24,107 nt of DNA from a virus. The DNA lies in IMG/VR virus record IMGVR_UViG_3300021960_000495, positions 1 to 24,107 of that record; one strand, 5' to 3'. Of this stretch, positions 20,191 through 24,107 are shown piece after piece. How positions within the stretch are numbered: the stretch's first letter is position 1; every line of letters starts with the position of its first letter. The position numbers and the translations under genes were made by a program. The notes under the pieces were generated by a model. The model saw only the letters and a list, made by a program, of their open reading frames with translations, searched no databases and was not told the origin of the DNA.

Positions 20191-20748
20191 TTAAAAATTA
20201 ACTGATAGTTTATCAGACGAAGTTATGTAGATGTTTTTGTTTTTCGCACTTGTCGTGTCCCAAATAGGTGTTTTTATACTAGCTGACTCGGTTAAACCTA
20301 AAATAACTGGAACATTTGCCAAGTCGTTCAATAAACCAGAGCCAGGAATGTGTTCTTGTCCGCGTTCTAAGTAAAGTCCTGGTTGTTCTACCGTAAAGGA
20401 TGTTACCCAAAAAACATGTTGTTTTTTAAAAGAAGAACCAAAGTCTAAGTCTGTGACATCTTCCACAGAATATTTACGTGGAGTTTCTATATACATAGGA
20501 TTACCACGTAAACTAATAGTTTGTATAAGAGTTTCTAAATTGCTTTGTTGTCCACGGCTTCTAATCCAAGATTCTTGATTATTGACAATTTGTTTGGCAT
20601 CATCAACAAACGCAGGAAGATTAGATCTATACTGTGCAACTACGCCTGTCATTGTAATGTCGATTAACGTATATACTGTAAAGAATTCACCCACACCGCT
20701 TCCAAACCTACCGGCTCCTGTAAATCCGTGTTCTCTCACATTTTCCAT
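20191..20748 (-). CDS. Predicted virion structural protein, 185 aa
   Basis: Begins MENVREHGFTGAGRFGSGVG and has an alternating strand pattern throughout (FFTVYTLIDITMTGVVAQYR, QHVFWVTSFTVEQPGLYLER, NIYITSSDKLSVNF). There is no signal, membrane segment or catalytic motif. The beta-rich composition and position among late genes suggest a tail, tube-like or baseplate component, but no T4 equivalent is recognised. The ribosome site is weak (AAGG about 6-9 bases before the ATG). A short hairpin, CTGATA-AAC-TATCAG, followed by a T-rich run overlaps its last codons (20202-20216) and may act as a weak terminator. Confidence 0.78.
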   Translation of the reverse strand: MENVREHGFTGAGRFGSGVGEFFTVYTLIDITMTGVVAQYRSNLPAFVDDAKQIVNNQESWIRSRGQQSNLETLIQTISLRGNPMYIETPRKYSVEDVTDLDFGSSFKKQHVFWVTSFTVEQPGLYLERGQEHIPGSGLLNDLANVPVILGLTESASIKTPIWDTTSAKNKNIYITSSDKLSVNF

Positions 20749-20803
20749 ATGTATACCTTATAATATGCTACTATTATATTTAGTGTAGACTATTTAGTCA
20801 AAT

Positions 20804-20833
20804 AAAAAGCGGGATATTTCTATCCCGCTTTTT
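20804..20833 (-). terminator. Rho-independent terminator, copy 1 (bidirectional shape)
   Basis: Perfect 8-bp stem GCGGGATA/TATCCCGC with loop TTTC at 20809-20828, A-run on one side and T-run on the other. It lies about 50 bases after the stop of the 108-residue gene. Confidence 0.92.
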
Positions 20834-20841
20834 GAGTACAT

Positions 20842-20864
20842 AGTTTTCAGCAATGCTAAAAACT
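20842..20864 (-). other. Stem-loop between the stop of the 108-aa gene and its terminator
   Basis: Ten-base arms (AGTTTTCAGC and GCTAAAAACT, one mismatch) around a 3-base loop. It may protect the 3' end of an abundant mRNA or serve as an auxiliary terminator. Confidence 0.55.
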
Positions 20865-20880
20865 GTGATTTTTCGCTAAA

Positions 20881-21207
20881 TTAAGCTAAGCCAACACCTG
20901 TAACTGTTTTAATACTTAGTGTTTGTGCTTGGATTGCGTCTAGACGTGCTTCTAGTGCTGTCCATACTGTGCCTGAACCGGCTGCAATGTGAGCGTGTGC
21001 ACCTGAAAGACCTACTACGAAGCCAGCTGCTGTAACTTCGCCTACAACTTCAATTGTACCATGTTGTGCAATTGCTTCTAGTGCTAGTTGTGCATCTGTA
21101 TCTGTTGTGAAATCACCACCTGTTGAACATACCCATGTGATGTCGCGACCTAAGTATTCTGCGTTATCTTGTGCTGTTGAATATGCTGGGTTTGAATAAC
21201 CTGCCAT
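20881..21207 (-). CDS. Small, probably abundant virion protein, 108 aa
   Basis: Starts MAGYSNPAYSTAQDNAEYLG. A compact alpha/beta pattern follows: helix TDAQLALEAIAQHG, strands TIEVVGEVTAAGFVVGLSG, helix VWTALEARLDAIQAQ and strand LSIKTVTGVGL. No family is recognised. It stands alone between its own perfect late promoter (TATAAATA, 21261-21268) and a strong hairpin terminator, and has an excellent AGGAG ribosome site. That layout is expected of a protein needed in many copies, such as a capsid decoration or tube protein. The 123-residue gene upstream has the same layout and a similar helix-strand order, so the two may be distant paralogues. Confidence 0.88.
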   Translation of the reverse strand: MAGYSNPAYSTAQDNAEYLGRDITWVCSTGGDFTTDTDAQLALEAIAQHGTIEVVGEVTAAGFVVGLSGAHAHIAAGSGTVWTALEARLDAIQAQTLSIKTVTGVGLA

Positions 21208-21260
21208 TTTTATAATCTCCTTTATCTTGTAATGTATAGATTCCTCTATACCGTTACTAG

Positions 21261-21268
21261 TATTTATA
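21261..21268 (-). promoter_or_regulatory. T4-type late promoter TATAAATA (108-aa gene)
   Basis: Perfect match 53 bases before the ATG at 21207, directly after the terminator of the preceding gene. The leader includes a GGAGA ribosome site. Confidence 0.85.
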
Positions 21269-21280
21269 CCGTTCAGTCAC

Positions 21281-21310
21281 AAAAAAAGCGGGATATTTCT
21301 ATCCCGCCTT
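21281..21310 (-). terminator. Rho-independent terminator, copy 2
   Basis: Same 20-base hairpin as at 20809-20828 (stem GCGGGATA/TATCCCGC, loop TTTC, here 21288-21307) followed on the minus strand by seven Ts. It ends the 123-residue gene transcript. Confidence 0.93.
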
Positions 21311-21332
21311 TAAATAAAATGTATATTTTCTA

Positions 21333-21704
21333 TTATAGAACGTATGTTTTTGCTGTTACTGTTGCTGATGCAAAGTTTACAGAATCGACTATACCCAAAT
21401 CAATTAAAACATCTTCTAAGTGGGCGGCCAATGTTTCACTGCTTGAACCATCGTATGTATCTGTACCGTAGTTACCCTCAACACATACTGAAAGGTTATT
21501 GTCTGCACTATGTAGTGGGCCGATAATTACAATGTTAAAGCCTGCGCCTTGAATTGCATCCATGGCAGATGCTACTGCTGATGCTGGGCCTAGCTTTCCT
21601 GAAACGTCTGCGCCAAAATCAATATCTAAGTGTGCCAATGTTTTACCTAGAAAATTGGTGCTAAGACCAAATGATGCAGGTACTGTTCTTGTTACTGAAG
21701 CCAT
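21333..21704 (-). CDS. Small, probably abundant virion protein, 123 aa
   Basis: Starts MASVTRTVPASFGLSTNFLG. An alpha/beta pattern follows: strand LAHLDIDFG, helix ASAVASAMDAIQGAG, strand FNIVIIGPL, strand LSVCVEGNYG, helix SETLAAHLEDVLIDLG and a final pair of strands ending TVTAKTYVL. No family is recognised. A perfect TATAAATA (21727-21734) starts a short leader with AGGAG, and the 20-base hairpin terminator follows the stop, making a single-gene late unit. It is likely a major virion protein. The helix-strand order parallels the 108-residue neighbour. Confidence 0.88.
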   Translation of the reverse strand: MASVTRTVPASFGLSTNFLGKTLAHLDIDFGADVSGKLGPASAVASAMDAIQGAGFNIVIIGPLHSADNNLSVCVEGNYGTDTYDGSSSETLAAHLEDVLIDLGIVDSVNFASATVTAKTYVL

Positions 21705-21726
21705 TTTTAATCTCCTAATTTACTAC

Positions 21727-21734
21727 TATTTATA
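21727..21734 (-). promoter_or_regulatory. T4-type late promoter TATAAATA (123-aa gene)
   Basis: Perfect match 22 bases before the ATG at 21704. It predicts a leader of about 17 bases carrying AGGAG at a good distance from the start. Confidence 0.87.
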
Positions 21735-21742
21735 CTAAACTG

Positions 21743-22459
21743 TCAACGTTTAGTTACTGGGCCACCTTTCATAACTCCAGATTTTATAAACTTACCTATT
21801 GCAGTACCCACTAGAGCACCTGCGCCAATAGCGGCTGCTGTGCCTACCCAGCTCTTGTTGCTTTGTTCTGGATTCTTAGCACCTTTAAGTTCATAACCGC
21901 CTTTACGCATAAATCCTTCGTATGATCCACGTAAATCACTTTTAGGTGTTTTGGCTCTTAATGCTTGAAGCAGTCTTGTTGAACTTGTTTTACGTTCACT
22001 TCCATATAATCTATGCCAGTCACTTAACAATCTTCTTACTGCGCTGTAACCACCATTACTAACTCCTAAGTTTCGTTCTAAGGACATAAGGAATTGTTTA
22101 TCAAAGTTAGGATTACTTTTACCTTGTGCTACGTCTCTAAGATAACGCTTAAACTGTAAGATAGGCATACTTGCTCTGCCTACTGGGCCAATTTGTGCTT
22201 CGTATCTTGAAGGATTATTAAACACTGCTACCCAATTGTGTAGGTCAGTGCCTGTTTGTCTAATATTGCTGAAGTCTTGATACTGTAAAGTCTTTCTTGC
22301 ATATTCAGCTGCCTGTCTTGCGGTATTAGGATCATTACGCATTGCTTGAAGCGACAGCACAGACAAGTAAATATTTTCTGCAACCTGTTCTGCACTAAGT
22401 TTTAGGCCACGCTCTGTTCGCAACGCCCTTGCTTCTGTTAAATCTTTTATAAATTTCAT
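21743..22459 (-). CDS. Capsid-targeted helical protein with hydrophobic C-terminus, 238 aa
   Basis: The start is the ATG at 22459, which overlaps the upstream TAA (TAATG). The only earlier in-frame candidate is a TTG inside the previous gene. The leader MKFIKDLTE|ARALRTERG is close to T4 MKTYQEFIAE. The body is helical and Arg/Ala-rich. Near residues 205-222 is a Gly/Ala hydrophobic segment (VGTAAAIGAGALVGTAIGKF) of membrane length, followed by a basic end (KSGVMKGGPVTKR). A packaged protein with a membrane-active end could help carry DNA or proteins through the host inner membrane. That is inference; no homologue of known function is recognised. Confidence 0.84.
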   Translation of the reverse strand: MKFIKDLTEARALRTERGLKLSAEQVAENIYLSVLSLQAMRNDPNTARQAAEYARKTLQYQDFSNIRQTGTDLHNWVAVFNNPSRYEAQIGPVGRASMPILQFKRYLRDVAQGKSNPNFDKQFLMSLERNLGVSNGGYSAVRRLLSDWHRLYGSERKTSSTRLLQALRAKTPKSDLRGSYEGFMRKGGYELKGAKNPEQSNKSWVGTAAAIGAGALVGTAIGKFIKSGVMKGGPVTKR

Positions 22460-23952
22460 TATTTCCAAGCCTTTATGTCTAAAAAGTTTCTTCGTGAAAA
22501 CTCTAATCTATCCACTAACTTTACGGCATTGCCAATTTTATCAATTGCTACAAATCCTTCAGGATCGGCAACCTCATAACCATCATCTGTTTTATAAAAC
22601 ATACCAATACTTTCTACTCTATTAAGTTTTCTAATTAGTATTTGCTTAACTTGGATAAGTTGTTTATATACTGCTAATACTCCTAAAAGAGCATTACTAT
22701 TATCCTCAATAAATTGTCTGTTTGACTCAATATCTTTTAAGCGAGCCTGACCTGCAGGCCCGTCGATTCCAGTTTTTAGTTTATCAATCTCTTTTTGTTT
22801 ACGATCATCGTAGTAGTTTATAAAATCTTTTAAAAATTGCGTAGCGTTTGATACTTGGCCTTCACCTGACTTAATTCTACTATTAACAAAGGGTTCAATT
22901 AACTTCTTAAACTCTTTATTTTTCATAATATTATTAAACGACTGAGGATTAACCTTTTGTATCAAACCACTTATTTTTTCGATTCCGCGTCTTACTGAAT
23001 CTGTTTCTTTTGCTGTTAAGGTAGCAAGTCCTGTTAAATCTTTGTATGTAGCGTCATCTGAAAAAACTTTTGCTGTACTCTTTGGTGCTACTGGACCGTA
23101 TTGTGCCGACATATCACCTAACTCAGGACCACCCACATACTGCGTATGCCAAACTACACCAATTTCAGATGATAACATCTGTTTTGCTAATTTACTATCT
23201 TCCGGAACAGCATATGTTATTAATTGTGGTTTGAAAACAATATAACTCTCACCATTAATTTTTTCTGTTTTTAAATCCTCTTTTGCAAAGAGAATATCGC
23301 CTTGTAAAATACCTTCTATACCTAACTTTTTAAAATGCTTGAGTGCAAGCATTAGTTTGTTTTGTAGACCAGGCGATTCGTGATTTTTTCTAATATCTGC
23401 GGGTGTTTTGTTTAACTTCGGACTCTTGTTAAATATGCTTTTAGTAGCAACAAAGAACCTACCATCTTTTGGATCTTTCCCAGCAAATATAGCAGGACTG
23501 CCGTCCCACTTAGTTGTTACTTTTGCTTTCTTACCGCCGTGCCCAGACAACATGCCAGCAACACTAGCAAGATGATTTAATGCCTTTTTTGCACCATTAA
23601 GTCCTTCATAGAATACTAAATCCTCTAAGTGAGTCATGTGTGTATTCTTACCTTCTGCTTCTAGCAATGTCCACTTTGCCATGTCCTTGCTTTCCCCGAA
23701 TCGATATGTTCTTTCTTCTCTATTTGATCTTTCTTCTCTATTTGGCCTGTCATGGCTAGGGATCGGTTTTCTTTTAGTTACTGGCTTGTTGGGTTGTTCT
23801 TCGCTCTCTTCATCGTCTAATCCGATAAGATTAGCGGCGCCAGCAACTGCACCTTTTAAAAACTTTTCTACTTTACTGGCTGCTTTATTTTCCCAAGAGT
23901 CTGGGTTGGTGCCTTTATCCCAATTACCCTCGTTTAAATCAGATATCTTCAC
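22459..23952 (-). CDS. Capsid-targeted protein with ligase-like motifs and two targeting peptides, 497 aa
   Basis: I place the start at GTG 23952, giving MKISDLNE|GNWDKG; an ATG eight codons earlier is possible. Residues of about 30-90 contain a hydrophobic patch (KFLKGAVAGAANLIG) and a duplicated NREERS/NREERT stretch. At residue 91 (ATG 23682) a second targeting-like peptide begins, MAKWTLLE|AEGKNTH, after which the body starts. Motifs recall the nucleotidyltransferase/ligase superfamily: TTKWDGSPA (K148-x-D-G, motif I), GILQGDILF (motif III-like), YIVFKPQLI, and near the end EGFVAIDKIGNAVKLV (motifs IV/V of RNA ligases). The wide motif spacing makes activity uncertain. Similar bodies occur in cyanophages. 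Confidence 0.82.
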   Translation of the reverse strand: MKISDLNEGNWDKGTNPDSWENKAASKVEKFLKGAVAGAANLIGLDDEESEEQPNKPVTKRKPIPSHDRPNREERSNREERTYRFGESKDMAKWTLLEAEGKNTHMTHLEDLVFYEGLNGAKKALNHLASVAGMLSGHGGKKAKVTTKWDGSPAIFAGKDPKDGRFFVATKSIFNKSPKLNKTPADIRKNHESPGLQNKLMLALKHFKKLGIEGILQGDILFAKEDLKTEKINGESYIVFKPQLITYAVPEDSKLAKQMLSSEIGVVWHTQYVGGPELGDMSAQYGPVAPKSTAKVFSDDATYKDLTGLATLTAKETDSVRRGIEKISGLIQKVNPQSFNNIMKNKEFKKLIEPFVNSRIKSGEGQVSNATQFLKDFINYYDDRKQKEIDKLKTGIDGPAGQARLKDIESNRQFIEDNSNALLGVLAVYKQLIQVKQILIRKLNRVESIGMFYKTDDGYEVADPEGFVAIDKIGNAVKLVDRLEFSRRNFLDIKAWK

Positions 23953-24107
23953 TTTCGCCCGCCCTGCGAATACCACGAATAAATTTTTTATTATCTTGTC
24001 CGCGTATACTATTGATGAGGCGTCTTTCTAGTTCAGAAGCAGTATCATGGTCGTAATTTTCATAAAGCTTGTTAACAAGATTTACGGCACTGTCAATGAT
24101 GTGTATA
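23939..24107 (-). CDS. C-terminal end of an unidentified protein (runs off the right edge)
   Basis: Reading the minus strand from 24106 gives 55 codons to the TGA at 23941-23939. The residues begin IHIIDSAVNLVNKLYENYDH and end RGIRRAGESEDI, a charged helical tail. The stop lies 14 bases inside the next gene if that gene starts at GTG 23952, a normal overlap for this region. The segment is too short to name; Arg/Glu-rich composition is like the other cargo or core proteins here. Confidence 0.6.
   Translation of the reverse strand, partial: IHIIDSAVNLVNKLYENYDHDTASELERRLINSIRGQDNKKFIRGIRRAGESEDI

Noticed and set aside
1-24107. CRISPR array, tRNA genes, integrase, transposon or attachment site
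   Set aside because: No regularly spaced repeat-spacer pattern, tRNA-like cloverleaf or recombinase motif was seen by eye; a tRNA scan by program would be needed to be certain.

Overview
The window is a densely packed block of one strand of a tailed dsDNA phage genome. Every credible gene reads leftward on the minus strand, many stop and start codons overlap (ATGA, TAATG), and base composition is A+T-rich. The content points to a marine T4-like myovirus of the cyanophage/pelagiphage type. The evidence is eight or more matches to the T4 late promoter (TATAAATA or NATAAATA), a PAAR baseplate-tip protein, a beta-helix tail fibre with a cyanophage-style N-terminus, many short proteins starting with T4-type capsid-targeting peptides, and phage nucleotide-metabolism genes. 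A SAR11-type host is a guess from the low G+C, the cobalamin-type ribonucleotide reductase and the lack of photosynthesis genes. A cyanobacterial host is not excluded, and no tRNA, integrase, IS element or CRISPR array was seen.

Layout in the direction of transcription, from right to left. (1) 24107-21743: end of an unidentified gene, then two capsid-targeted proteins, one with ligase-like motifs and one with a hydrophobic C-terminus. (2) 21734-20805: two small single-gene cassettes, each with its own late promoter, strong Shine-Dalgarno site and an identical hairpin terminator; probably abundant virion proteins. (3) 20748-18626: a structural protein, an unusual roughly 12-bp-periodic noncoding array, a holin-like protein and an SGNH hydrolase. 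(4) 18623-13511: a run of small capsid-targeted cargo genes (basic two-cysteine proteins, a conserved domain protein, a T4-type lysozyme), interrupted by a Rieske-oxygenase relative that has lost its Fe-S cluster motifs. (5) 13474-9600: core or structural proteins. (6) 9556-7593: a consensus sigma70 promoter drives a PD-(D/E)XK nuclease and a radical SAM/SPASM enzyme. (7) 7577-5742: the beta-helix tail fibre from its own late promoter. (8) 5573-3111: a second sigma70-driven island with ribonucleotide reductase, glutaredoxin and an Sm-like protein. (9) 3076-1138: PAAR protein and a large coupled protein. (10) 1078-1: three more capsid-targeted genes, two separated by a 64-bp perfect direct repeat.

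The unifying theme is capsid cargo. About a dozen otherwise unrelated proteins begin with a short M-K-(I/L/F)-x-(D/E)-(I/L)-(I/L/F)-x-E peptide. This matches the T4 internal-protein targeting peptide (MKTYQEFIAE) and the prohead protease gp21 site (L/I-x-E). I infer that they are packed into the prohead, trimmed, and ejected with the DNA. The set includes a lysozyme, a possible nucleotidyltransferase, membrane-active-looking proteins and small basic nucleic-acid-binding-like proteins. Two of these genes carry a second targeting peptide inside the protein behind a plausible internal start codon.
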